Shown here piece by piece: positions 22,557 to 33,212 of a stretch of 64,000 nt of DNA. Every line of letters starts with the position of its first letter. The first letter of the stretch is position 1. The notes under the pieces are model-generated. The model was not told the DNA's origin. It did no database searches and was given only the letters and a program-made list of their open reading frames with translations. Both the position numbers and the translations under genes were made by a program. Source of the stretch: Tetrapyrgos nigripes (lineage: Eukaryota; Basidiomycota; Agaricomycetes; Agaricales; Campanellaceae); assembly GCA_013368315.1 (NCBI GenBank), contig JAACJM010000333.1:1-64000 (forward strand), read 5' to 3'.

Positions 22557-23885
22557 CCAGTCATATTTTTTTTCTTCATCCATGGCCATGTGCAAGATCC
22601 TTGTGAATATCGGAGTGGGAGCAGCACCAAGATTGTTGCAAGGATCCCAGTTCCAAATATACACAACGGTGATATCATTCAATGTCATTCGCAATAACGG
22701 CTTCGCACTTTCGAACTCTTCAGAAATCTGGCCCTCTACCACATCGAAGGCTACCTCCTTAGCCTTCAGCTAGGACTGAATCTGAGCCTTGCCCTTCTCT
22801 TCTTTCCACAGAGAATCAAGAATGTTCCATACATTCCCAATATCATCACAAAGCAGTTTACTTCTGTACTTGTGCAACATGGCATTGGAGGTGTTGCTAC
22901 TGAGAATCCGTACAAGAAGATTGGCTGGTGATACCTGAGATATTGCCAAATGCTCAAGGGCCTTCTTGACATTTGCTTTCAAGCCTTTCAGCTGTTGAGT
23001 AACTGGCTCCAAAAGTGGAATGGGTGATTGAAGAGTCGAGTTCTGCTGAGGAGACTGTGTATGAAGGATTTCTGGACTAGGAGGAGGGGATTCTGGGATA
23101 TCTGTAAAGCCATCTGGGATCTCTGAATTTGGAGAGGATTCTCAAATATCTGCAAAGTTATCTCACACCACTGCATCAATTTCTGTGGGAGAACTGAGTG
23201 CAAGAGCAGAGAATTGCAGTGGTGACTGTAGGAATTACAATAAGTAATTCATAGTAAAGTTATAGACCACATAATATGGAGCTGATAATGGTGTATTGTG
23301 CTTGCAGCTTACTGCAATCGCATGATGATAGTGTCTACTTTTACAAGCTTATATACTGTTATCTACTGTGGCTGAGCGAGTCTGTAAATATAGCACAGTG
23401 GTGTAAAGTGGTAACTATGGTGTAAGAGTGCATATGTGGATACAAGTGGATCGTTGTAAATGATAGATTGATATAATGATATAGAATTCCAACAGTGACA
23501 ATGGATTTGAATGATCTGAACTGGAGACAAACTGGCTGGGAGTGTAAGGGCTAGTTTCATTTGGTGATGGGTTATCACTGGGAAACTATAGCATGGAAGT
23601 TGACAGAGTAAGGGTAGCTGAAGCTGATGTGGGTGATGGGATAAAAGGACTTTCTGCTAGTTGAAATTTGCTCTGTTCAGGGCTTTTTTTCGCTTCGCCT
23701 CGAGGTTGGCGCACTGGTCTATTGTCAATTGACCATACAGCTTCAGTACTACTAGATGGAGTAGGTATTGTACTCGGAGAGGCTGAATTTGGGATGAACT
23801 GGAGTATACATGTGGAAGCTAGACTCGCTAGGTAGAGGTGCAGCAAACGTCGTAGTAAGTAGTCAAGAAGCAAAAAGAAGACCAT
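22557..23885 (-). pseudogene. unknown Ser/Pro-rich gene split by a solo LTR
   Basis: Minus-strand coding sequence runs from about 23885 (NSASPSTIPTPSSSTEAVWS, RPVRQPRGEAKKSPEQ) to about 23500. It stops at a solo LTR and continues at 23226 as SPLQFSALALSSPTEIDAVV, then IPLLEPVTQQLKGLKANVKK, LLVRILSSNTSNAMLHKYRS and ITVVYIWNWDPCNNLG. Ignoring the LTR and one copy of its duplicated GTGAC, the two halves read in one frame. At least three in-frame TGA codons are present (after AVV, ADI and QS). A Ser/Pro-rich N-terminal half and a folded C-terminal half are apparent. Family unknown. The 3' end runs into a dispersed repeat. Confidence 0.5.
23227..23494 (-). repeat. solo LTR, 268 bp, perfect 5 bp target duplication
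   Basis: Ends TGTAGGAATTACA and GAATTCCAACA are inverted and of TG...CA type. GTGAC flanks it on both sides (23222-23226 and 23495-23499). Orientation is inferred from the sister copy at 34365-34666, which carries TATAAAAG on the plus strand, so this one is on the minus strand. No internal region remains, as expected after LTR-LTR recombination. Confidence 0.85.
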
Positions 23886-25754
23886 GAGTTACACTACGCT
23901 CAATTAACGCTCAACAACGGCAATGAATTTGGGGTCAGTGGACTGACTTGCTAATCTTGAGGCACAACGTGTGTGCCTTGAATTCTCCGTTTGCCTTCAT
24001 TTTTTAATCAGCAACTTGTACAATTTGGTAGATACCTACTTGAGTATATAATCAAGCTAAATGGTTTCTGGGTCTGACTATAACACAACAGGGCTGTTGT
24101 AGCTCTGGTACCATATATGCGTATGCTGGCACAAAGAAATGCCGCCATATTCTATCCCTCTCACTGCCGACACTTTGGCACAACTTTCCCTTTCCCGTTG
24201 CCTTCCTCCATTCATCAATCAAGTCTTTTGTCTCCAATGACCTTCTCAGAACCTCCGTTTGTACAAAAAGCTCATTATCTCTGCCACAAGCCTCCATAAC
24301 AATTATACATCAAATCCCTCTGTTACGCCGTATTTTCCTGATAATCCCTTGGCTATTTCATGCTCACATTACTCCTGGATGACCACTCTGTCATATGCAG
24401 TACTTGTTTTTTGTGTGCACTCTGTATATACGTTTATACACTCCTTGCAACTTGCACACACGATTCGAGCCCACCGCTCAGCGCACGCTGACTAAGCCAC
24501 ATGTGGCAGTGGTTGGCTTTGCGCAACCTCTCTGATGACTTTTGTGCGTAGATAGTTCAATTGATCATTTTTCATTTTTTCTCTGATGATACTATGGTAT
24601 ATCACTGCATGGATCAGTACTGTTAATCACTTAAAGCTTCTGCACTATGATGCATTTTTATTTAACACTGATGGTCTTTTTCCAGAGTGTAGGCAACGCC
24701 CATGCAAAGGACAACTTTCTTGTAAGACGGGGGAAAAATGAAGGCTTCTCAGCCAGCAATTCCTGCAATCAGGAGATTATAGATACAGCACAAGCTCCAG
24801 CACGCACCAGAAGGTATATTAACACTTCGCACAAAAATTAACAGTCGAGTCCATATCATATGTATATCCAGTTCTTATTTTTTGGCTCTGGCAGTGATCT
24901 TTATTAGTTCAGGAAAGTTCAGGCCAGATAGTATTGACAAAAGCATGTGAATGTCCAAACAATGACCAACATAGCCAGTTAGTGCTACTTATCTTCATCC
25001 AGATGTCACCCAGGAAGCAATTTTACGCATGGCAAATATGTCTACCGCTGGGTGATATAGATCATACATGCTCCAGAATTTATACAGTTGTGGACAACCA
25101 AAGTTGACAAACTTTTTCATTGAGTTTTTCCCAGGCCAAGCAACTTCATAGACCAAAGAAAAGTATCTTTCTGACTACGAACCTAGAAAGCAGTTTTAAC
25201 TAGCCGATTTTCCTCAAAGTGAGGTTCGGGTTTTTGACCCCCAAAATTTGAGACAACCACCAAAGAAACCGCTAAAAAATCTCCAAAATAGCGGAAAAAA
25301 TTCCATTCGCAAAGGTGAGTATGATTCACAAAAAAAAATAAGCAATCAGACAAAAGTTTTCTAGTCCAGATATAGTAATCTGCTGTGCTCCACTTCTAAG
25401 AACAATTCAACCATGCTTGTTGGGCGACCTCTCAAGCGCAAAAGGGTCACGACAGGACTCCGGCATTAAGGGCCCAAACCTAAAGTACCTCCAGAGTCCA
25501 AAGAAACATCTACAGAAGCTGTACTGTCAGCTGAGCATTCAGGCATCAGTCAGACAGAAATGTCTCACTTGTCTCACAACAAAATTTGGGACGAGTAACT
25601 CTGATCCTTGACAGCTACGAGTATATCTTTTTACTGAAATTTCATTGTGAACTTAATCCCATTGAGATGGTGCATTTTTGAGTCTTATTGGTCATTTAAC
25701 CACCTTAACATTTTCTTGCAGTATTGGGGCTGGTGCAAATACAGATACTGGGGA
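23886..25754. other. no gene recognised
   Basis: Contains the second SINE-like copy (24461-24527) and a Tc1-like end motif TACAGTTGTGGACAA at about 25088 with no partner found. A 64-codon frame at 24647-24841 starts with a hydrophobic stretch (MMHFYLTLMVFFQSVGNAHA) resembling a signal peptide. I see no gene continuing from it. Confidence 0.4.
24461..24527 (-). repeat. SINE-like tRNA-derived segment, copy 2
   Basis: The better-preserved copy of the element at 20645-20712. On the minus strand, GGTTGCGCAAAGCC is followed by TGGCTTAGTCAG (A-box-like) and GGGCTCGAATCG (B-box-like). Flanks differ between copies, as for independent insertions. Confidence 0.4.
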
Positions 25755-25945
25755 AAGGTGCCACTGCTTTCGCATGGCAAGTTATGAGGCCCTCCTCAAC
25801 AAAACCTCACTCTTGTATTGACTACGTTGCAGCTACTTGCAAAGTAGTATGAGTGAAATAAGTTGGGAGTTTGAACCCGCGGAAAAGACTTTGAGGTCGC
25901 TACAGGCCACTAAGAGTACGACATAAACATAAATTAATGACAATG
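25755..25945 (+). repeat. dispersed TTACRAGGCC repeat, short deleted copy
   Basis: Left end ACTGGGGAAAGGTGCC and AGTTATGAGGCCC, followed within 100 bp by the right-end block GGGAGTTTGAACCC, GGAAAAGACTTTGAGGTCGC and CATAAATTAATGA. The middle is deleted compared with the longer copies. Confidence 0.5.
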
Positions 25946-26129
25946 AAGAGGCAAGAATTCTGAATTACGAGGGCGTCGAGGCTGAAGCCAAGCTTCAGAA
26001 GCGGAGGAAGTAGGGCGGCGAGTACTGGCAAACGTTGGATAACAATTAGTATGGCCATACTTGGGGAGAGAGCCGTGGACGCGAGTAAGTATCCCATTAA
26101 GCACGACGCTGGCAGTGAAGGTGAGATGA

Positions 26130-26372
26130 GTCAACACACTGGCATGACGTCATGATTGTCGACGTATGTAGACCCGGTCCAGACTCAGTCTGGATATTTC
26201 GGGTTGATCGGGAAAGTAGAGACTGGCGTGGTGTGGTGACGACACACAGTTGGGTTGAGTGGCAACGAAAAGGGGTGGGAGTTTGAGGTCGTGGTAAAAT
26301 TTTCGAGGTCGACATAAGTTAACTGGGGCAAAGGGCCATCACTTCGCATGGCAAGTTACGAGGCCCTTTCAC
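26130..26372 (+). repeat. dispersed TTACRAGGCC repeat, tandem-arranged copy
   Basis: Right-end block (palindrome GTCCAGACTCAGTCTGGA, AAAAGGGGTGGGAGTTTGAG, GACATAAGTTAACT) followed directly by a left end (GGGGCAAAGGGCC, then AGTTACGAGGCCCTTTC). The two ends face each other as in a head-to-tail junction of two copies. Confidence 0.5.
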
Positions 26373-26998
26373 ATAGTCTAATTTCTCAGGTTATGCAGGT
26401 AAACTGTGTTGAACTTCCTGGTGTCGTTGGCACTATTCCATGAGTGACTCTTCAAGCGCTCAGTAATATCTTACTCACCTCTTGGAGCTATCTTACTCAT
26501 ACTCATAGATACTTACTCATACATAGTTGTAGAAGTAGAACATTCTAAAATGTATTGTAGTAGGTATAAAAGGGACTCGAAGAGATCACGTCAACGCAGC
26601 TTGAGTTCTATGAGTAATGATGCCTGTGCTGATGCCATTTTTGGCAAGATCAAGTGGGACACAAGACTGCTGTAGGCTCTGCAGAGGTAGAAGGATGATA
26701 TCAATCACAGACAGATGTTGAAAGAAGGACGCTGAAGAGGATATTTTAGTCGCAAAGTGCGAAGATCCAGGATATGAATAAGTCACTGGTAAGGCTTTGT
26801 ATACTTATTGTACTTGCGATGCTATCGGTTGGATCAGGACAATGTGTAAAGGAAGGAAGGTTATAATACACCACTGTAAATCTTACCTTCTTCGATGCCA
26901 ATCCTAGTAATAGATCTGAAAAGACATCCCTATCCCATGATTTTCAGTTAACGGGAAGTATTCAAAATGGAGATTGCAGAAGGGAGGGAATTCAAACA
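26373..26998. other. no gene recognised
   Basis: Spacer between two dispersed-repeat copies. A minus-strand frame at 26586-26786 has no recognisable motif and no splice continuity. Nothing else seen. Confidence 0.4.
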
Positions 26999-27252
26999 TC
27001 AGTGGAAGTGGGAGGGAAGAACTTCAAGAAGGGTGTTAAGCAGACCGATTTGACACGCCGGCATGACGTCGTGGTTATCGACGTCAACGGTCACGGTCCT
27101 TGGATCTTGTCCAGACCGAGTCTGGACATTCTGGTTGTCGGGAAGGGCAAAGATCGGCTGTGGCAACGAAAAGGGGTGGGAGTTTGAGGTCCTGGTAAAA
27201 TTAAAATTTTCGAGGTCGACATAAGTTAACTCGGCCTTAAAGGGCCTCGTAA
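26999..27252 (+). repeat. dispersed TTACRAGGCC repeat, copy near tannase promoter
   Basis: Carries GTTAAGCAGACCGATTTGAC, the palindrome GTCCAGACCGAGTCTGGAC (27109-27127), the AAAAGGGGTGGGAGTTTGAG block and the end AAAGGGCCTCGTAAC. It stops about 20 bp before the triplicated promoter of the tannase gene. Confidence 0.55.
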
Positions 27253-27269
27253 CAGCATTCGCCACGCGT

Positions 27270-27625
27270 CATGTGTGCTGTCAATCAACAAAAGTCTCGC
27301 AAAGTTATAAAAGCCACCTTGAGTCATAAGAGTCTCCGTCTTGGGCCTAGGTTATTTTGCAGGGCTTTTTTAAAAAGGAATCGCTTGTGAACCGTAGTGA
27401 GAACCATCGTTTTTTATATGTGTGCTGTCAATCAACAAAGTCTGCCAAAGTTATAAAAGCCACCACCAGTCATATGAGTCTTCGTCTTGGCCCGCGCCTA
27501 GGTTATAAGAGGAGTAGCTTGTGAACCGTAGTGAGAACCATCGTTTTTTACTATACGTGTACTCTCAATCACTAAAAGTCTCGCAAAGTTATAAAAGCCA
27601 CCTTGGGAGGCTAGAAAAACATCAC
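27270..27625 (+). promoter_or_regulatory. triplicated core promoter of the tannase gene
   Basis: Three copies of a block containing TCAATCAACAAAAGTCTCGC followed by AAAGTTATAAAAGCCACC. The TATAAAAG boxes begin at 27306, 27452 and 27590, so the unit is about 140 bp. Two copies of GTGAACCGTAGTGAGAACCA (27387 and 27518) separate the boxes. The third TATA box lies about 50 bp before the ATG, the expected place for a fungal core promoter. The first two are spare upstream copies. Confidence 0.7.
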
Positions 27626-27638
27626 TTTCGAATCCTCG

Positions 27639-29563
27639 ATGTTTTCCCAACCTGTTGCGCTTGTAGCAGCGATACTCTCGTTCTCGAGCCTCGTTGCTGG
27701 ACGCCATACTACCGCACCTGTGAAATTCCACAGGAATTTCGACTCGACATGTTCTTCAATTGCTTCCAAACTCTCCATACCGAACGCGACAGTCTTGTCG
27801 TCGGAACTTGTCTCGAAAGGGACAAACCTTACGTTCTCCCAAGATCCTTTATGCGTGAACCCGCAACTATCACCTCCGTCTCTGGTGATTCCCGCAGATG
27901 TCTGCCGTATTACTTTAACTGTTCAGACTTCCGACCGGTCGGGAATCAATATGGAAACCTGGCTACCGAGAAATTGGACGGGGAGGTTTATGAGTACAGG
28001 CAATGGAGGTAATGGAGGATGTGAGTGCTTGCATTTCTGGAGGTCATGTCTCGAAGTATACTGATGATTGTTAATGGCAGGCATTCAATATGCTGACGTG
28101 ACATATGGATCTGCTCTGGGTTTCGCGACTGTTGGTACAAAATATGGCGGTCAGGGTGGTATGACTGGGGAACGTTTCCTCAACAACTCAGATGTCCTCA
28201 AGGATTTCGTCTTTCGCGGGTGAGTACCTCGAAGTGCTGTGGCCATTTCGTCTAATGACCTCATGCTGACCTGTGGGCTATAGTATCCATACGGGAGTGG
28301 TTGTTGGGAAAGACGTAACCAAGACCTTTTACGGTTCTGCACACACTAAATCGTATTACATCGGATGCTCTACAGGTGTGTGCTAGTAGCTTAGAATGCT
28401 TTACATTGGCTGACAATCTCCTCGTTACAGATGGTCGTCAAGGCTTAAATCCGTACAAGACTTTCCAGAAGATTTTGACGGAGTCATGGTTGGTGCCGCA
28501 ATGAACCAATGGGGCAACCTCATAGACAGCTACAGCCACATCTACAACATCACTGGAAGTCCCGATGCGGCTAGTTTCGTGCCCGCGAAGGTTTGGCAGA
28601 ACGTTATCAGTCCAGACATTATGAAGAAATGCGATACCATTGACAAGGTGAAAGACGGAGTTATCGAAGACCCTAATCTGTGTAATTACGATCCCAGTGG
28701 TCTCGTATGTTCAAGTTCGGGTTCCGGCAATAACTCGAGCTGCATCACGGCAGAGCAAGCAGAGACGGTGAAGAGGATCTTCAGTCCTTTCTTCATTGGG
28801 AACAAGTTCATCCAGTCCCGTTTTACCCCTGGTGCCGAGAGTACGTTACCAGCATTGAGCTTCTTGTTGGCGGGAGATATATTCGGGCTGAGCGCGGTTA
28901 GTCCAGTTCCTGTCTGCACTTTTAAATCTCCTCCTTGCTGACTGGTAATGACACATACCTACATTATTATAGGATTGGTTCAAATACGCTGTCTACAGCG
29001 ATCCCAACCTGGATGTCAAAACCCTGGGACCAGCTGATTGGCTGAAAAATATAGAACTAGACCCGTTCAACATTTCCACTTTCTCAGGCGACATCTCTGC
29101 ATTCAGGAATCGAGGAGGCAAGCTCCTCACTTATCACGGTCAAGGCGACGCTATCATATCTCCCAACAACTCTGTTATCTACTTCAACCACGTTTCGGAT
29201 ACGCTTGGCCTGTCGAGATCTCAGATGGATGATTTTTATCGTGTCCTCCGTGTCGGTGGTTTGAACCACTGCTCTCAAGGTGCTGGGGCTTGGAATTTCG
29301 GGCAAGGGCTCTTCGGGGATACGACTCCTGGGAGTGACTACCTAGACCCAGAGAAGAACATCCTGATGGCTACGGTTAGATGGGTTGAAGAGGGTACAGC
29401 ACCAGACACGATTCTAGGCACAAAGTTTGTTAATGACACGAACAGTCTCGGGGTCGAATTGTCCAGGCGGCATTGCATGTATCCATTCAGGAACACATAC
29501 GACGGCGTGGGAGACAGTACAAAGCCTGAAAGCTGGTCGTGTCAACCGGTTTCTGACTGGTGA
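27639..29563 (+). pseudogene. secreted tannase/feruloyl esterase family protein, one-base frameshift
   Basis: Exons 27639-28020, 28081-28219, 28284-28375, 28431-28896 and 28973-29563, all GT-AG. A signal peptide (VALVAAILSFSSLVAG) points to secretion. Family motifs in order: LPRNWTGRFMSTGNGG, HTGVVVGKDVTKTFYG, YYIGCST around the nucleophile Ser, TYHGQGDAIISP with the acid Asp, and GLNHCSQGAGAW with the catalytic His and its paired Cys. Exon lengths sum to 1670, one short of a whole number of codons. After DGRQG the frame must shift by one near 28443 to continue as LKSVQDFPEDFDGV. The residue after Ser-Thr is Asp where the family has Gly. Such enzymes release gallate or ferulate esters from plant material. 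A sequencing error cannot be excluded. Confidence 0.8.
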
Positions 29564-30293
29564 ACGTCGGCGTTGACATAAAGAGCAGGATGTTTTGCAA
29601 CTAGTAGATTAGCGACTTCAGAATTTTTGTACCTACTTACATATAATGACTGTCGAACTATCTTCCATCCTCAGATCAGAAGTTTTCACCTGAGGCAATC
29701 TTCAAAGAAGACGCTTCCCAATAATGTGGGTTGTTTGAACGCTAGGAAAGTTTCCGCAAAGTGCCCTGGTATAAATTGTCTGATCTATGGGCATATATGG
29801 GATGGGCACATATAATGAGAGAACAGATGATGCCGGGTTAGCCTCGGACATGATCTTTTCTGGCAGTTTTCTGAGATCAGGTTTCGGTGTCTTCGTGTAA
29901 CGCATCCAGGCTGGATGGCGAATTTCTGATTTCAGAATGAGATTCAAGCAATGAACAACGGAATCCCTAAAAAACCAACTCCAGAGCTCAACAATTGCTG
30001 CAGTGGGAATCACTTACTCCAACTACCCTACTACTTACATATGTATATGGGCTAAGCATATCATGAGTCTTGCTCAGACAGTAGGATCATATTCTCCTGA
30101 AGTTCAAGTTGCTAGTAAGCATTCCAAAAATTCCGAAGGCTTCCAAGTTTTCTCTCTTCCCTTACCCTTACCGTCGAGGTTCCTACAGACTGCAGTATTG
30201 CAAAAGTCGTTGAGTGACTCAGCGGCGTACCAAGCGGTCAGTCATCACTGAGTCACGACTCATTTTACACGCCCCATACAAGTGTGTCTTAGT
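29564..30293. other. no convincing gene
   Basis: A minus-strand frame at 29702-30013 (ELWSWFFRDSVVHCLNLIL) has no ATG start and no recognisable motif. The remainder is AT-rich intergenic sequence downstream of the tannase gene. Confidence 0.4.
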
Positions 30294-30502
30294 CACCTTG
30301 GGCGGCATTGCATATTTTCAAAGATCTCTGTGCAAACTTAAATTTCGGATTTTTCAGTGCCATTTTTGCTCGCCCGGGTCTACTCCATATGGGACCAATT
30401 TGAGGCCGAACAGCTATATGGAGTAGCTCCGGCGCTGAGCATAAATTCGTCATTTCTGTTTGCCCAAAAGATCTTTCCAAATATGCAATGCCGCCCACGG
30501 TG
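30294..30502. mobile_element. palindromic MITE, CACCTTGGGCGGC ends, copy 1
   Basis: The ends CACCTTGGGCGGCATTGCAT and ATGCAATGCCGCCCACGGTG are inverted. Most of the 209 bp can fold back, with TCCATATGG words near the centre. AGT flanks both sides (30291-30293 and 30503-30505). A 3 bp duplication with CAC-starting termini fits a CACTA-like origin. Confidence 0.7.
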
Positions 30503-30599
30503 AGTGTTCTTTCTTGTCTATAAATTCTTTCTAAACGTTTCTTCACGTACCTGATTCCATTGTTCCTTCGCAAGACTCAAATGTACGTTCGTCCAAACT

Positions 30600-31870
30600 T
30601 TCCAACCACTAAGCAGGTAGAGCTATCGAGCATAGTAGCCACATGCGCTACGAGGCCGAAGAATGAGGCTGAGTTCTTTACATGAAAGAGATGTGGGCCG
30701 CCACTGTGTGTGGCAATGATGAGGGTTTATGCACCATTCTCTTGGATATCCCCTGCCGAAAATTCAGCGCAGAGTAAGAAAAAAAAAGAGAAAAAGAGAG
30801 ATTTCAAGAGTATTTGCGCGCATGCATGCATCCTTGAAACTCAAATGCTACAGTAGTCAACTAGTACTTACCCTAGAGCTTTAGCTTCAATATTCATGTT
30901 GAATTCCTTTGGCAATACATACACAGTAGAGGGAAAATATTCATCAGTAAATTTCAAATATATCTACACTAATTCCAATTTCCGAGCTGGAAATTAGTAA
31001 GAAAATCTCCAGAAAATCTGTATATGTAAATTGCATAGCCACACGCGGGAGCCTCAGGTTATAAGAACAAGTAAAAGGGCTCGTAGCGCTGTAACCTTCA
31101 TGGATGGTGAGCAGCGATGGCAAGTGTGAAGGATGATTGGCGTGAAATAGGACCCCTGATGATAGGTGACAAGGCCGGTCGGAAAATCTGCCAATTTGGC
31201 CAGTTTTTGTCCGAACTGGGGTACCGGCCTATAAAAAATCGCGAAAAATCCAGGAAGATTTCCGAAGCATATTCTGCGTATCTATGAGCCTAACTCGTCC
31301 TTTTCCAATCCATTCACTGCGTCGGAAAAGAGGCTGTCTAGTGAGGTCGTCGATGGTGAGCATGGTGAATGTAACATGTGCTTCAACAAGGTAGTGGAAG
31401 GCAATATGTACTGTGTTGTACAGCAGTACGAGGGAGATGTGGGCCACCACTGCGTGTGGCAATGACAAGACCCAAAAGGAAAGGGGTGAGTGGCAAGAAG
31501 CGCTAAATGAGCGCTGTCAACTGTTCGGCACAACGGTACTGGCTTCTATCATGGAGATTAGAAAGGAAATCTTGAGAAAATTGTATATCTGAATTGAATA
31601 GCTATACACGGGAGCCTCACATTATAAGGTTAACTCCGTAAAGGGCCTCGTAACGTTGTTACCTTGAGAAATGGCGAGCAGCAGGTGTGAAGGATGATGA
31701 CGTTGTTGAACAAGTGCGTTGCAGACCACGCGTTTTTGCGGCAAAAGCCGGTGACCGGTTATGGTGATCAAATGGCACCGGAAACCGGTACACCTATCGA
31801 GCACAGCCACACGCGGGAGCGTCAGATTATAAGAACGAGACCCTAAAGGGCCTCGTAATCTACTTCCTCG
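30600..31870. repeat. cluster of short dispersed repeats
   Basis: Blocks recur here and at 32370-32640. AGCCACACGCGGGAGC...TTATAAGAAC occurs at about 31038, 31600 and 31803. GAGATGTGGGC..CCACTG is at 30690 and 31435. GTGCGTTGCAGACCACGCG with CAAAAGCCGGTGACCGG is at about 31709. AAAGGGCCTCGTAA ends are at 31637 and 31845. These look like broken, overlapping copies of non-autonomous elements. No gene is supported. Confidence 0.5.
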
Positions 31871-32153
31871 AAGACCTATTAAGGAAATAATGGGAGTGGA
31901 GTCACTGGACGAAAACTCAAATAGCCATATGCGGAATAAGGTCAGTGAGAGTCAGGGATTTCGCAGTGTGGAGTTCAGCCACCGCTATTGTGATTGGTAA
32001 GTAGCCTATTGTCCACCACATGCGAGGCCTATTGTTGTTCCGCCTGCGGCGGGTAAAATTTTGTCCGAATCCTGGTCGGCTTTCTGACCCTCCGGCCCCA
32101 CTTTTTGTCCGAACTGGTGACCGGCCTCATCACCCATTATCAGGGGTCCTCGT

Positions 32154-32361
32154 CACCTTGGGTGGCAATGCATATTTGGAAAGATTTTTGGGCAAACATA
32201 AATGTTGAATTTATGCTCGGCGCCGGAGCTGCTCCATATGGTGGTTCGGCCTCAAACTGGTCCCATATGGAGTAGACCTGGGGGAGCAAAAATGGCAGTG
32301 AAAAATCCGAAATTTAAGTTCGCACAGAGATCTCTGGAAATATGCAATGTCGCCCAAGGTG
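32154..32361. mobile_element. palindromic MITE, CACCTTGGGYGGC ends, copy 2
   Basis: 208 bp, same family as 30294-30502 in the opposite orientation. Ends CACCTTGGGTGGCAATGCAT and ATGCAATGTCGCCCAAGGTG. CGT flanks both sides (32151-32153 and 32362-32364). Confidence 0.72.
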
Positions 32362-32652
32362 CGTCAAATAGGTGTTGCAGACCATGCGTTTTGCGGCAAA
32401 AGCCGGTAACCGGTTATGGTGATCAGCTAGCACCGGAGACCGGTGGAGCTATCAAGCACAGCCACATGCGGGAGCGTCAGGTTATAAGAACTGTGACAGT
32501 TGCAGACTGAGAGAGGTACTCGACAGTTGACGGCAGTGATGATGTGTGTATCGACATCAAATGGTCTTTGAACCCAGTCTAGACCGAGTCTAGACGTTTC
32601 AGTTGTCAGGAAGGATAGAGACTGACCCTAAGGGCCTTGAGAACTAGTCCGA

Positions 32653-32799
32653 GGAAGCTGTGAACGACATCATGGGTCTTGACTGTGATTCCTGATGAGC
32701 ACTTGATGAGCACCAACAAATAGGGGTGTGAGTTTGAACCTGTGGAAAAGATCTGGGAGGTCGCTACAACATAAATTAACTCAACCTAAAGGCCTTGTA
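32653..32799 (+). repeat. direct repeat 1 flanking a captured gene fragment
   Basis: About 147 bp: GAGGAAGCTGTGAACGACAT ... GTGGAAAAGATCTGGGAGG ... CTAAAGGCCTTGTAA. It matches 33213-33371 and 41176-41319 at about 85-90% and is the right-end block of the dispersed TTACRAGGCC family. Confidence 0.65.
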
Positions 32800-33210
32800 A
32801 TGCCTGCACCAGGTTCTCAACCTTTACAACATGTTTCAAAGAAATGGAAAGAGCATGAGAAAGATGGTAACTATATCCTGCCAAATAAGAGATCTAAAGT
32901 CAATCAGCTACAGTCTGAAAATGGTCCTCAGGGATTGATTTGGGACAGTCAAAACTTCAGTTGTGGTTATGATTCTATGTTCACCATTTTGGCTGATTTA
33001 TGGGCATTTAATCCAGGGTTTTGGTCAAAGGAGTGGAGATCATCAAATAGATTTATCAGCACATTGTCTGCTGGCTTTCCAGATGTGTATGAAGCATTGA
33101 AGAACAAGGTGAGGGAGATGCTACACTTGTCCAATAGAAATGCTTACCCATATGGAGAGATGGTTGTTTCTCATGATGCTGTGGTTGTCGACAGAAAGGC
33201 CTTGCATTGA
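32800..33210 (+). CDS. cysteine-protease-like fragment between repeats
   Basis: A 136-codon frame from the ATG at 32800. Residues about 45-65 read GLIWDSQNFSCGYDSMFTIL, where a Cys in NFSCGYDS resembles the nucleophile region of papain-fold or ubiquitin-protease-like enzymes. LADLWAFNPGFWSKEW follows. The His and Asp expected downstream are not present, so this is at most an N-terminal piece. I do not assign a family. Its position between two direct repeats suggests a captured gene fragment. Confidence 0.4.
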   Translation: MPAPGSQPLQHVSKKWKEHEKDGNYILPNKRSKVNQLQSENGPQGLIWDSQNFSCGYDSMFTILADLWAFNPGFWSKEWRSSNRFISTLSAGFPDVYEALKNKVREMLHLSNRNAYPYGEMVVSHDAVVVDRKALH

Positions 33211-33212
33211 TC

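Noticed and set aside
24647..24841. 64-codon frame with a signal-peptide-like start
   Set aside because: A single hydrophobic N terminus is weak evidence. There are no conserved cysteines, introns or downstream exons.
25085..25125. Tc1-like end TACAGTTGTGGACAACC
   Set aside because: No inverted partner was found within 2 kb on either side, so no element can be defined.
29702..30013. 103-codon minus-strand frame after the tannase gene
   Set aside because: No ATG start, no recognisable motif and no splice continuation.
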